Shown: positions 9,066-16,887, numbered from the stretch's first letter. The stretch: 64,000 bases of DNA from Caulobacter sp. RHG1 (GCF_013181195.1 NZ_SMZP01000011.1:83554-147553); one strand, 5' to 3'. The notes: a model not told the origin generated them from the sequence alone. Program-made: numbers and translations.

Positions 9066-9368
9066 ATGGAAGCACTCGCATACTTCGTCGCGTTAGTTGC
9101 ACTCTTGCTTTTACAAGACTACTTCGCACCATCTTCAATCGGAATGATCAGGTTCGAATGGATGGGCGATATGGATCATCTGTACGTTGCCTATCGGCGT
9201 CGCTTCTTTAGGCGTGGCATCGTAGTTTTGGTCGGTTCGGCGATATATGCTCTTTCTGGCGCACTCAATTGGCCGGAATGGATCCAGATAGCCCTTTTGA
9301 TAATTACTGTGGCTTCGCACATCGGGTTAGTGCTGTTCGACATCACGAAATCGCGCAGGTTCCACTGA
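9066..9368 (+). CDS. Small integral membrane protein, unknown function
   Basis: The protein has 100 residues with about three membrane segments: roughly residues 3-20 (YFVALVALLLLQDYF), 54-68 (IVVLVGSAIYALSG) and 76-92 (WIQIALLIITVASHIGLVL). A basic RRRFFRR loop after the first segment suggests a cytoplasmic loop. I do not recognise a family. The ATG at 9066 follows a repeat element by about 20-30 bp; a TTG five codons upstream is a weaker option. Codon use is more AT-rich than in the housekeeping genes, which fits an accessory gene. Confidence 0.55.
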   Translation: MEALAYFVALVALLLLQDYFAPSSIGMIRFEWMGDMDHLYVAYRRRFFRRGIVVLVGSAIYALSGALNWPEWIQIALLIITVASHIGLVLFDITKSRRFH

Positions 9369-9421
9369 AATTACCCACGTCTGCTCAGGGTCGGGAGCAA
9401 GGTTACGACCTCCCGCGCAAC

Positions 9422-9682
9422 CTAGTCTTGGTCACCGTTCGGCCTGCCGATGCTCCTCCGGGTCGCACCGGCGCGATGCATCAACACGACGCCTAACCCG
9501 CCGATGATAAAGCCCATCTCAGCGCTCCGACGAGCGAGCCAGGGTTTCTGTTCCCAGAACAGCAACGCTGTGACGGCGAAACCGAGAGCGAACAGCAGAA
9601 CAAGGCGGGCTGGCCAAGTCTTCCGCCAGTTCCACGTCAATGACCTACCTGATGATGGTGGGACGCCGTTCATTGGGGACAT
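9422..9682 (-). CDS. Small membrane protein, unknown function
   Basis: The protein has 86 residues with two hydrophobic segments: LVLLFALGFAVTALLFW near residues 27-43 and MGFIIGGLGVVLMH near residues 55-70. A polar N-terminus (MSPMNGVPPSSGRSL) and an Arg/Asp-rich tail flank them. No family was recognised. The ATG at 9682 has no obvious Shine-Dalgarno sequence. A GTCCGC-type repeat lies about 40 bp upstream in reverse orientation. It is convergent with the gene at 9066 and divergent from the one at 9887, in the small-gene patch. Confidence 0.42.
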   Translation of the reverse strand: MSPMNGVPPSSGRSLTWNWRKTWPARLVLLFALGFAVTALLFWEQKPWLARRSAEMGFIIGGLGVVLMHRAGATRRSIGRPNGDQD

Positions 9683-9720
9683 TTTGGTTAGCTCAGCCCG
9701 CGGGGTCGCAATGAACGTGA

Positions 9721-9743
9721 GCCCGCAACGGGTGGGGGCGGAC
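9721..9743 (+). repeat. Intergenic palindromic repeat, copy 3
   Basis: GCCCGCAACGGGTGG followed by GGGCGGAC. The core differs by one base from GTCCGCAACGGGTGG, and the GCGGAC end would pair with GTCCGC. Confidence 0.45.
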
Positions 9744-9886
9744 GTTGACCGTTGATGGGCAAGCGTCACGCTACCAGCATGCGCTCCTTGCGGGAAGTCG
9801 CCAGCCGGCTATCGTTACGCTACAGCGAGGACGTTCGACGCTATTTACTGAAAACGGTCCATAGAGATAGTAGCCGGAGTGACTGC

Positions 9887-10099
9887 ATGAGCTTTGCTGC
9901 GAGGTTCAGGGCCGCTCAGCCGCGCTGGTCGCGCTGGCTGATGTGGTTCGTCGGGGTTCCTGCGTGGGTCACGATGGTCTTTGGGATTGCGGCTGCGCCT
10001 GAAGACGGCGCGCTGCCCGTTTGGGGCTGGGTCGCCTTCTTCGTCTTCGCCTTCGTCGCCGTTTTACAGTGGGTAATTTTTCTCCAGCAGGAACGCTGA
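9887..10099 (+). CDS. Small two-helix membrane protein, unknown function
   Basis: This 70-residue protein starts MSFAARFRAAQPRWSRW. Two predicted membrane segments follow: WLMWFVGVPAWVTMVFGIA (about residues 17-36) and VWGWVAFFVFAFVAVLQWVIF (about 46-66), then a short LQQER tail. The ATG at 9887 is supported by GGAG about 7 bases upstream. The frame stays open upstream, but those residues look non-coding. No family was recognised. It is divergent from the small membrane gene on its left and convergent with the lipoprotein gene on its right. Confidence 0.55.
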   Translation: MSFAARFRAAQPRWSRWLMWFVGVPAWVTMVFGIAAAPEDGALPVWGWVAFFVFAFVAVLQWVIFLQQER

Positions 10100-10168
10100 G
10101 GTTCGCCCGCCACCCGTTGTGGACATGAGCTGTGGCGATGGCATGTCCACCATGGGTGGGAAACAGGC

Positions 10169-10495
10169 CTAGACCGGGCGGCAACTTCCAGCTTCCACAA
10201 GGAAGCTGAAATCTTGGACCGCGCCCGGCGTCACGTAACCCACGACACAGGTGACTGGAGCGCGGTCAGACCGGACGATGATTTGGCCCTCGCCTTCACA
10301 AGTAATGCGCTGCGCTCCAACGAAACTGTCGCCCAGTTTATGGAGACGCTTCTCCTTACCGCAAAGCCTCAGATCTGCAGAAGTCACCATGCGATTTGAC
10401 TTAACGTTAAATGTATTCGGCACATCGCTGCAGGCAGCGACAGTGGCGGATAACGTCAAACCTATGATTACCGCCCCAACCTTCATGGCGGACAC
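10169..10495 (-). CDS. Small putative lipoprotein
   Basis: This 108-residue protein has a classic lipoprotein signal: MSAMKVGAVIIGLTLSATVAAC, with a VAAC lipobox and the acceptor Cys at about residue 22. The mature part is roughly 86 residues with four further Cys residues (LRLCGK, ITCEG, VTCVV, GSCRPV), so one or two disulfides are possible. The role is unknown, and it is probably anchored in the periplasm or outer membrane. An internal ATG at 10486 is an equally plausible start. A GTCCGC-type repeat lies about 20 bp upstream of the start. Confidence 0.65.
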   Translation of the reverse strand: MSAMKVGAVIIGLTLSATVAACSDVPNTFNVKSNRMVTSADLRLCGKEKRLHKLGDSFVGAQRITCEGEGQIIVRSDRAPVTCVVGYVTPGAVQDFSFLVEAGSCRPV

Positions 10496-10515
10496 ATTGC
10501 CACCACGAACGGAAC

Positions 10516-10530
10516 GTCCGCAACGGGTCG
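10516..10530 (+). repeat. Intergenic repeat core, copy 4
   Basis: GTCCGCAACGGGTCG is a strong match to the core seen at 8495 and 9721. It is located just upstream of the lipoprotein gene, in reverse orientation relative to it. Confidence 0.45.
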
Positions 10531-10594
10531 TTAGGAGACGTTAGCGCATCTCCGGAAGTCTGCCTTTGCTTGGCTGCGCGCCGAAAACAACCGA

Positions 10595-11290
10595 CTAGTG
10601 AAAGCAGCGCCTTTCACTTGGAGCGCCAAGCGCGGGCGGGAGGCCGATCAGCTGCTCGCAAAGGGCCTCAGCGCGAACGACGTCGCGTGCGGCGATCGCG
10701 TCCGCCATCCGCCTGTGCAGGCCTACATCGACCAATTGCGCCTCGGGCGTCTGCCGCTCCATCTGCCAGACCCAAAACCGGGTGGCGGTGTTCTGCAGGC
10801 TGACGACGAAGCGGGCCAGCGTCGAGTTCTGACCGGCGAAGGCGACCGCGCGGTGAAACGCAAGATCCATGGCCAGCATGGCCCTAAAGTCGCCTGCGGC
10901 GATGGCGTCCTCGGCCCCGTCGAAGGCGCCCAGGATGCCGGGCAGGTCATCCTCGCGACGGTTGCGTGCCGCGAGACCTACGGCCTTGGCCTCCAGCATG
11001 CGTCGGACCTGGAAGGCGTGTTCGATCTCGGCAAGGTCCAGGGGCGCGACGATAGTGCCCACGCGGGGCCGGCGCACAACCAACCCCTCTATGGCCAGAC
11101 GCCCCAGTGCGTCTCGCACCCCAGCCACCCCGCCAGCGTAGCGGACGGCCAGCGCCTTCTCCTCCAGCACCTGCATGGGGGCGAGATCGCCCAAGAGGAT
11201 ATCCTGCAGGATCGCCTCGTAGAGTCGGGCCTTCTGGAGCCCCGGCGACCATGCGCCATGCGGCTGCACGCTGTTGCGCGGCCCCTTCAT
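10595..11290 (-). CDS. GntR family transcriptional regulator, FCD (FadR-type) subfamily
   Basis: The protein has 231 residues. Residues about 20-85 form a GntR winged helix: LYEAILQDILLGDLAP, a diverged GVAGVRDALGRLAIEGLV recognition region and the wing RRPRVGTIV. From about 95 on there is an all-helical FCD ligand domain with the usual metal-site pattern (AMDLAFHRAV and LHRRMADAIAARD). FCD regulators respond to small carboxylic or amino acid ligands. It is transcribed divergently from the riboflavin operon, and a perfect 14-bp palindrome sits between them, so regulation of that operon and itself is the natural inference. The ligand cannot be told from sequence. Confidence 0.85.
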   Translation of the reverse strand: MKGPRNSVQPHGAWSPGLQKARLYEAILQDILLGDLAPMQVLEEKALAVRYAGGVAGVRDALGRLAIEGLVVRRPRVGTIVAPLDLAEIEHAFQVRRMLEAKAVGLAARNRREDDLPGILGAFDGAEDAIAAGDFRAMLAMDLAFHRAVAFAGQNSTLARFVVSLQNTATRFWVWQMERQTPEAQLVDVGLHRRMADAIAARDVVRAEALCEQLIGLPPALGAPSERRCFH

Positions 11291-11362
11291 CGCGGCGCTC
11301 TGACATCGTCAATCATACGGGGCAGTTAAGCCAAAACGGCGCGATCGTCATTCCCAATGCCA

Positions 11363-11376
11363 CCTAACATGTTAGG
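11363..11376. promoter_or_regulatory. Palindromic operator candidate between gntR and ribD
   Basis: CCTAACATGTTAGG is a perfect 14-bp palindrome in the 144-bp divergent intergenic region, about 58 bp before the ribD ATG. Its symmetry fits a dimeric winged-helix regulator. No FMN riboswitch consensus is seen in the same region. Confidence 0.55.
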
Positions 11377-11434
11377 CGCGAGATTGGCGATGCTTGCTTG
11401 AGACGCGGCCGATCCCGTCATTAGTAGACGGCCC

Positions 11435-12400
11435 ATGACGGCCCCCTCCCCGACCCCAGCTCAGATCGCGACCGGCTTCCGGCTAGCCCTGGACGCCGCC
11501 GACCGCTTCACCGGCGCCACCGCGCCCAACCCGCCGGTGGGCTGCGCCTTGTTGGCGGCGGACGGGATGGTGCTGGCAGTCGCCGCTCACGAGGCCGCAG
11601 GGCGGCCCCACGCCGAAGGTGCTGCACTGGCCTCTTGCCACGCCAAAGGACGCTTCGACGCCGTTCATACGCTGGTCGTCTCCCTGGAGCCCTGCACGCA
11701 CCGCGGCCGCACCCCGCCCTGCGCCGAGGCGATCCTGGCCAGTCCCACTCGGGCGGTCTGGTACGGGGCGATCGACCCAAACCCAACGGCCGCCGGCGGA
11801 GCGGCGAGGCTGGAGGCCATGGGCGTGGCCACCCGTCCAATCATCGACCTCGATCACCGCGACGCACGCGCACTTGCCGCCCGAGCGTCCCGCCTCATCG
11901 CACCCTTCGCCACCCGCCTGACCAAGGCGCGGCCATGGCTGACGATCAAGCAGGCCCTGGACGCTGAGGGCTCGATGCTGCCGCCGGTCGGTGCCAAGAC
12001 CTTCACGAACGAGACTTCGCTTACCCTGGCCCACGACCTGCGCCGACGGGCCGACGCGGTGATCACCGGTTCGGGCACGATCCTGGCCGACGCGCCGCTC
12101 TTCACCGTCCGGCACGTCGAGGATCCGCGCCGTCAGTCGCGCCGCCTGGCCATCCTCGATCGTCGCGGGCGCACCGCCCCGGCCTATCTCGACGCGGCGC
12201 GGGAGCGAGGCTTTGCCCCCAGCCTGCACGGCGACATGTCCGAAATGCTGGCCGCCCTGGCCGAGGACGGGGTCATGGAGGCCCTGGTCGAGTGCGGTCC
12301 CACCCTGCTGTCCGCTTTTCTGGAGGCCGGCCTGTGGGACGAGCACGTGATCATTCGCCAGGGCGCGGGCGGCGACACCGTCAGCCGTCGGCTGGCCTAG
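11435..12400 (+). CDS. ribD: Riboflavin biosynthesis bifunctional deaminase/reductase RibD
   Basis: RibD deaminates and then reduces the pyrimidine product of GTP cyclohydrolase II in riboflavin synthesis. The N-terminal deaminase zinc motifs are intact: HAEGAAL and PCTHRGRTPPC. The C-terminal reductase domain (about residues 165-321) includes TIKQALDAEGSM and the VECGPTLLSAFLEAGLWDE block. At 321 residues the protein is shorter than the common 360-380, ending soon after that block, so the last reductase strands are missing or shortened. It is the first gene of ribD-ribE-ribBA-ribH, 15 bp before ribE. The start is the first ATG after the operator region; the Shine-Dalgarno is weak. Confidence 0.9.
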   Translation: MTAPSPTPAQIATGFRLALDAADRFTGATAPNPPVGCALLAADGMVLAVAAHEAAGRPHAEGAALASCHAKGRFDAVHTLVVSLEPCTHRGRTPPCAEAILASPTRAVWYGAIDPNPTAAGGAARLEAMGVATRPIIDLDHRDARALAARASRLIAPFATRLTKARPWLTIKQALDAEGSMLPPVGAKTFTNETSLTLAHDLRRRADAVITGSGTILADAPLFTVRHVEDPRRQSRRLAILDRRGRTAPAYLDAARERGFAPSLHGDMSEMLAALAEDGVMEALVECGPTLLSAFLEAGLWDEHVIIRQGAGGDTVSRRLA

Positions 12401-12414
12401 AATAGTTAAAGCCG

Positions 12415-13029
12415 ATGTTTTCCGGAATCATCGAGCGCCTGGGCGAGGTAACGGCTGTCGAGCCGGTGGCCGACGGGGCCATGCGCCTGACCTTACAGAC
12501 GGCGTTTCCCGATCTAGCCCAGGGCGAAAGCCTGGCGGTCAACGGCGCCTGCATGACCATCGTCGCCAGCGACGAGACTGGAGACGCCGAGGTGTTCGTC
12601 AGCGCCGAAAGCCTCGCGCGCACCAACCTCAAGACTCTTGTGGCCGGCCACCTCGTCAACCTGGAACGGGCCGTCACCCTAGCCACGCGGCTGTCGGGAC
12701 ACCTCGTACAGGGCCACATCGATGGCGAAGCCCGCCTGGCCTCGGTCATCCAAGAGGATGGGGCCAGGAGCGTCCGCTTCGATCTGCCGGCGTCACTCGC
12801 CCCCTACTGCGTCGAGAAGGGCTCGATCGCCCTGAATGGCGTCAGTCTGACCCTCAATTCGATAGAGCCGGTCGATGCTGGCCGCTTCGCCGTCGGGATC
12901 ACCCTGATCCCCCACACCTGGACCCACACCAACCTGCAGCACGCCCGCGTCGGCGACCCGATCAATGTCGAGGTCGACGTGCTGGCCAAATATGTGGAGC
13001 GGCTATGCCACGCCTCCCTGAACGCCTAA
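12415..13029 (+). CDS. ribE: Riboflavin synthase, alpha subunit
   Basis: It dismutates two 6,7-dimethyl-8-ribityllumazine molecules to give riboflavin. The 204 residues hold the two internal lumazine-binding repeats: MFSGIIERLGEV with VNGACMTIV in the first, and LSGHLVQGHIDG with KGSIALNGVSLTLN in the second, ending IPHTWTHTNL. The length is normal for the family. The gene overlaps the next (ribBA) by 25 bp, which implies translational coupling. It is called ribE here following the usage that gives RibE the alpha subunit; some schemes call this ribC. Confidence 0.93.
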   Translation: MFSGIIERLGEVTAVEPVADGAMRLTLQTAFPDLAQGESLAVNGACMTIVASDETGDAEVFVSAESLARTNLKTLVAGHLVNLERAVTLATRLSGHLVQGHIDGEARLASVIQEDGARSVRFDLPASLAPYCVEKGSIALNGVSLTLNSIEPVDAGRFAVGITLIPHTWTHTNLQHARVGDPINVEVDVLAKYVERLCHASLNA

Positions 13030-14228
13030 ACGTTGCCATCGAACGCCTGAAGACCGGCGGCATGATCATTCTCGTTGATGACGAGGACCGCGAGAACGAG
13101 GGCGACCTTGTTCTGGCCGCCCAGTTCGCTGACGCGGATACGGTGGCCTTCATGGCCAAGCAGGCCAGCGGCCTGATCTGCCTGGCCATGGACGCTCCGA
13201 CCATTGACCAACTGGGCCTTCCGCCCATGGTCGCCGATAACCGCACCCGTCGCGGCACGGCCTTCACCGTCTCGATCGAGGCGGCCGAAGGGATCGACAC
13301 CGGCATCTCGGCCGCCGACCGGGCGCTGACCATCCAGGCGGCGGTCGCGGCAAACGCCACTTCGACCGATCTGGTCTCACCCGGCCACGTCTTCCCGCTG
13401 CGCGCCGTACCCGGCGGGGTGTTGGCGCGAGCCGGCCACACCGAGGCCTCGGTGGAGCTGGCGCGTATGGCGGGCCTGACGCCAGCGGCGGTAATCTGCG
13501 AGGTCATGAACGAAGACGGGACCATGGCGCGAGGCGGCGATTTGATCGCCTTCTCCGCCCGCCATGACCTGCCGATCCTCAGCATCGCCGAGCTGCGCGC
13601 GCACCTGATCGCCACCGATCCGCCGGTCGAGGCGGTAGGCGCCGCCAAGCTTCCCACCCGCCACGGAACCTTCGAGGTCCGGGCCTTTCGAAGCCGCCTA
13701 GAGGGCAGCGAACACCTGGCCCTCGTGCGCGGCCCCCTCACCGGCGCGCCACTGGTGCGGGTGCATTCCGAATGCCTGACCGGCGACGCTCTGGGGTCGC
13801 GCCGCTGTGACTGCGGCGCCCAGCTGGACGCAGCGCTGGCGGCGATCGATGCTTCGGGCAACGGCGTGCTGGTCTATCTGCGCGGCCATGAGGGGCGCGG
13901 CATCGGCCTGGCCAACAAGATCGCCGCCTACGCCCTGCAGGACCAAGGGCTGGACACCGTGGAAGCCAACCACGCCCTGGGCTTCGCCGACGACGCACGT
14001 GACTACGCCGCGGCCGCCGACATCCTGCGATCGCTGGGCACCGACAAGGTCCGGCTGCTCAGCAACAATCCGCGCAAGGTCACAGCGCTGGAAGACCTGG
14101 GCATTACGGTACGCGAGATCCTGCCGCTGGTTGCCCCGCCCGATCCGCACCGCGCTGACTATTTGGCTACCAAGCGCGCCAAGCTGGGCCACCGCCTTTC
14201 CCTGCCGCCTTCCCGGATCTCCGCATGA
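13005..14228 (+). CDS. ribBA: Bifunctional DHBP synthase / GTP cyclohydrolase II RibBA
   Basis: The 407-residue fusion supplies both precursors of riboflavin. Residues about 5-205 are 3,4-dihydroxy-2-butanone-4-phosphate synthase (VDDEDRENEGDLV, RRGTAFTVSI, RAGHTEASVELARMAG). Residues about 210-400 are GTP cyclohydrolase II, with the zinc cysteines in SECLTGDALGSRRCDCG and the GHEGRGIGL and LLSNNPRKV motifs. All key motifs of both halves appear intact. The ATG at 13005 lies inside ribE, and the stop overlaps the ribH start as ATGA. Confidence 0.93.
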   Translation: MPRLPERLNVAIERLKTGGMIILVDDEDRENEGDLVLAAQFADADTVAFMAKQASGLICLAMDAPTIDQLGLPPMVADNRTRRGTAFTVSIEAAEGIDTGISAADRALTIQAAVAANATSTDLVSPGHVFPLRAVPGGVLARAGHTEASVELARMAGLTPAAVICEVMNEDGTMARGGDLIAFSARHDLPILSIAELRAHLIATDPPVEAVGAAKLPTRHGTFEVRAFRSRLEGSEHLALVRGPLTGAPLVRVHSECLTGDALGSRRCDCGAQLDAALAAIDASGNGVLVYLRGHEGRGIGLANKIAAYALQDQGLDTVEANHALGFADDARDYAAAADILRSLGTDKVRLLSNNPRKVTALEDLGITVREILPLVAPPDPHRADYLATKRAKLGHRLSLPPSRISA

Positions 14229-14677
14229 CCGCTCCACGCTTCGCCATCGCCATCAGCCGCTTCAACCCCGAGGTCACCGGCGGCCTGCTGGCTGGTGCCC
14301 TGGCCGAGTTCGCCGAACACGGCGCACCGGTCGAAGACGCCGACATCTTCGAAGCGCCCGGAGCCTTCGAGCTGCCGCTGATCGCCCAGGCTCTGGCACG
14401 CACGGGCCGATATGCCGGGGTCGCCTGTTTAGGCTGTGTCATCAAGGGCGACACTGCGCACTTCGAATTCATCAGTGCCGGCGCTGCCTGGGGCCTGGTC
14501 AGCGCTAGCCTGGCGACGGAGACGCCAATCGCCTTCGGCGTGCTGACCACCTACACCGACGAACAGGCTCAGGCTCGCTCCCGCGACGACGCCGGTAACA
14601 AGGGCCGCGAGGCGGCAGCTGCGTGCGTGGAAACGGCCGCGTCGCTCAGGCGGATAGCCCGTCAGCAGTCGAACTGA
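14225..14677 (+). CDS. ribH: 6,7-dimethyl-8-ribityllumazine synthase RibH
   Basis: This 150-residue enzyme condenses the RibD and DHBP products to lumazine, the substrate of riboflavin synthase. It shows the family blocks FNPEVTGGLLAGA, APGAFELPL and GCVIKGDTAHFEFIS (the His is the catalytic-type residue), with a Lys/Arg-rich KGREAAAA helix near the end. It is the last gene of the riboflavin operon, overlapping ribBA by 4 bp. In many alphaproteobacteria the main ribH is followed by nusB. Here it is followed by a convergent Old Yellow Enzyme gene, which hints that this is not the usual chromosomal rib locus. Confidence 0.92.
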   Translation: MTAPRFAIAISRFNPEVTGGLLAGALAEFAEHGAPVEDADIFEAPGAFELPLIAQALARTGRYAGVACLGCVIKGDTAHFEFISAGAAWGLVSASLATETPIAFGVLTTYTDEQAQARSRDDAGNKGREAAAACVETAASLRRIARQQSN

Positions 14678-14730
14678 ACGTCCGACAAGAGTTGAAGGCG
14701 GGCACGCGATTCGACGTTCATACCAGAAAT

Positions 14731-15879
14731 CTAGGCGATGGAGTGTGGTGGATAGTCGATGTAGCCTTCGACATCCCTGTTCTTGAGCGTTTCGGGGTTC
14801 GGATAGAATGACGCCGGGTCCGCATCGGCGAGCGGCCAGTCGTTCTGCAAGCGCGCGACCAGGTCTGGGTTCGAGATGAACCAGCGACCGAACACGATCA
14901 TGTCCACGACGCCCTCGGCCAGCAGACGGTCAGCACGTTTGCGAGACATGGCGCCCGCGACCATTAGGCCTGTGTTCGGAAGCTGACCGCGAAACTGTCG
15001 GAGCATCGGCTCTATCCGGGCTGCGACGGGCGACGGTTCCGGCGCCTTCGCCCCGGCCTCCGTATGGTCCATCACATGGACATAGGCGATGCTGCGGCTT
15101 CCTAGGGCTTCAACTAGGGCGGCGTAGGTCTCTTCGACGCCGTTGTACAGAGGCATGCCGAAGTCCTGCGCATAGGGCGAGATCCGGATCGCGGTCTTCT
15201 CCCGGCCGATCCGGGCGATCACCGCGTCCACGACCTCCAAGGGAAACCGTAGGCGTCCCTTCAGTGTCGCGCCGGTGTATTCGTCCTCCCGATCGTTCAC
15301 CTTGGGGTTCATGAACTGCTCAAGCAGATAGCCGTTGGCGCCATGGATCTCGACGCCGTCGAAACCGGCTTCGATCGCGTTGGCGGCGGCTTGGGCAAAA
15401 TCCTGAACGACGCGGCCAACCTCTTCCGTCGTCAAAGCGCGCGGGGGCGAGGCCGGGATCCTGCCCGGTGAACCATCGTCCCGGTAGGCGTAGCTCCAGG
15501 CGTTCTGCGCAATCTTGTCCGAAGGTCCGACCGGGCTCTTGCCGCCTTCCTGGATCGAGATGTGGGACACTCGACCGACATGCCAGAGCTGCGCGAAGAT
15601 CGTTCCTCCCAAGGCGTGAACGGTATTCGTCGTCAAGCGCCAGCCTTCGATCTGTTCAAGCGTGTAGATCGAAGGATTGAACAGATATCCTTGTCCTTCT
15701 CGGGAGATGGGCGTGCCTTCGCTTATGATCAGGCCGGCGGTCGCACGCTGAGCGTAGTAGAGCGCGTTCCGTTCAGTCGCGATGTTTTCGGGAGACCTGG
15801 CGCGCGTCAGCGGCGCCATGGCGATCCGGTTCCGCAATCGCCGGCCAGCGAGGTCGAAACTGTCGAAGAGTGTCGTCAT
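14731..15879 (-). CDS. Old Yellow Enzyme-type alkene reductase (FMN)
   Basis: The 382-residue TIM-barrel flavoenzyme reduces activated C=C bonds or nitro-compounds with NAD(P)H (NemA/OYE family). Seen features are MAPLTRARSP at the N-terminus, LWHVGRVSH, the substrate-binding and active-site segment VEIHGANGYLLEQF with His179, Asn182 and Tyr184, NPKVNDREDEYTG, and the C-terminal VDMIVFGRWFISNPDL phosphate-binding region. It is convergent with ribH, and a nitroreductase gene lies upstream on the same strand with about 80 bp between them. Both are FMN enzymes, and a LysR regulator diverges from that pair, suggesting a small detoxification or redox unit. Confidence 0.92.
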   Translation of the reverse strand: MTTLFDSFDLAGRRLRNRIAMAPLTRARSPENIATERNALYYAQRATAGLIISEGTPISREGQGYLFNPSIYTLEQIEGWRLTTNTVHALGGTIFAQLWHVGRVSHISIQEGGKSPVGPSDKIAQNAWSYAYRDDGSPGRIPASPPRALTTEEVGRVVQDFAQAAANAIEAGFDGVEIHGANGYLLEQFMNPKVNDREDEYTGATLKGRLRFPLEVVDAVIARIGREKTAIRISPYAQDFGMPLYNGVEETYAALVEALGSRSIAYVHVMDHTEAGAKAPEPSPVAARIEPMLRQFRGQLPNTGLMVAGAMSRKRADRLLAEGVVDMIVFGRWFISNPDLVARLQNDWPLADADPASFYPNPETLKNRDVEGYIDYPPHSIA

Positions 15880-15958
15880 CTTGATAAATCCAAAAAAAGG
15901 TCATGATCACTGTCGGGTCGCTGCGGCGACTGCCCTGCCCCCCCCCGGACGGGGCGTC

Positions 15959-16807
15959 TCAGCGAAGCGTGAGGCCGCGTGCGGTCACCATGTCTCTCAG
16001 ATCCGCCCGGCCGCTCATGTAGGCCATGCTCGTCGCCGACTCGTGGACCGCGTCCTGCCACGAGCGCGGACGCATGTTCTGGCCTTCGCGGAAGGCTCTG
16101 TAGGCGTCCTCGTAACTGTCCAGCTTTGCCTTGAACCCCTCGGAGTCGTAGCGGTTCTCATGCAGCATCACCGATTGCGGCGGACGCGGCCTGGGGACGC
16201 TTTGGCGCGACTGGTCTGGATGCCCGACCGCCATGCCGAAGGTGAAGAATGTATGGGGCGGTAGACCCACGAACTCGGCGATCTCTTGAGCTGCGTTGCG
16301 TACGACACCCAGGAAGACGATGCCGAGGCCCATGGATTCCGCCGCCAGCGCGGCGTTTTGGGCGGCCAGAGACGTATCGACCGTGGCCATGAGGAAGGCG
16401 TCGAGATAGTCGTGCACCACGGGCTCCGCGCCCCGTTCTCGGGTAATCGCCGCAGATCGCGACAAGTCGGCCACCCAGAGCAGAAGGGTAGGCGCCTCCT
16501 CGATCCACGGAATGCGGTCGGTTGGAACGGTGCGGGCGATCGTGTCTGAGATGCGCTGTTTCAACGCCCCATCCGTGACCGTAATGACGCTCCACTGATG
16601 AAGAGCAGAGCCCGTCGATGCAGACTGCGCCGCTGCGACCATGGTTTCGAGAGCTCCTTCCGGCAGCGCCTCCGGCAGGAAGGTCCTGACTGACTTGTGC
16701 GCCAACTGGATCTCCACCACGGGGTTCCAGACAAGGTTCTGCGGCTTCTCCTGGTTGCCGTAGCGCTGATCCAGAAGGGTTGTATGGCGGTCTGTTTGAT
16801 CATGCAT
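15959..16807 (-). CDS. NfsA-type NADPH-dependent nitroreductase / flavin reductase
   Basis: This 282-residue FMN-dependent oxidoreductase belongs to the NfsA/Frp group. Typical features are the N-terminal LAHKSVRTF (flavin phosphate contact), AAAQSASTGSALHQWSVI, a long central helix region with AAQNAALAAESMGLGIVFLG, and GLPPHTFFTFGMAVGHPDQ. The C-terminus carries an extension typical of this subgroup. It probably reduces nitroaromatics or quinones in the cytoplasm using FMN. The ATG at 16807 is the first of the frame and faces the LysR gene across 123 bp. It shares strand and likely regulation with the OYE gene downstream, with a 9-C tract between them. Confidence 0.9.
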   Translation of the reverse strand: MHDQTDRHTTLLDQRYGNQEKPQNLVWNPVVEIQLAHKSVRTFLPEALPEGALETMVAAAQSASTGSALHQWSVITVTDGALKQRISDTIARTVPTDRIPWIEEAPTLLLWVADLSRSAAITRERGAEPVVHDYLDAFLMATVDTSLAAQNAALAAESMGLGIVFLGVVRNAAQEIAEFVGLPPHTFFTFGMAVGHPDQSRQSVPRPRPPQSVMLHENRYDSEGFKAKLDSYEDAYRAFREGQNMRPRSWQDAVHESATSMAYMSGRADLRDMVTARGLTLR

Positions 16808-16887
16808 GATGGGACTCCGTCCTTGTTCGCCCCTTCAGCTAGGCCCTTCTGAGTTGCTTGGAAGACGGTCGTCCGCGAAGTCAGTGT

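Noticed and set aside
11291..11434. FMN riboswitch upstream of ribD
   Set aside because: None of the conserved FMN riboswitch segments are visible in the 144 bp; only a palindrome is present.
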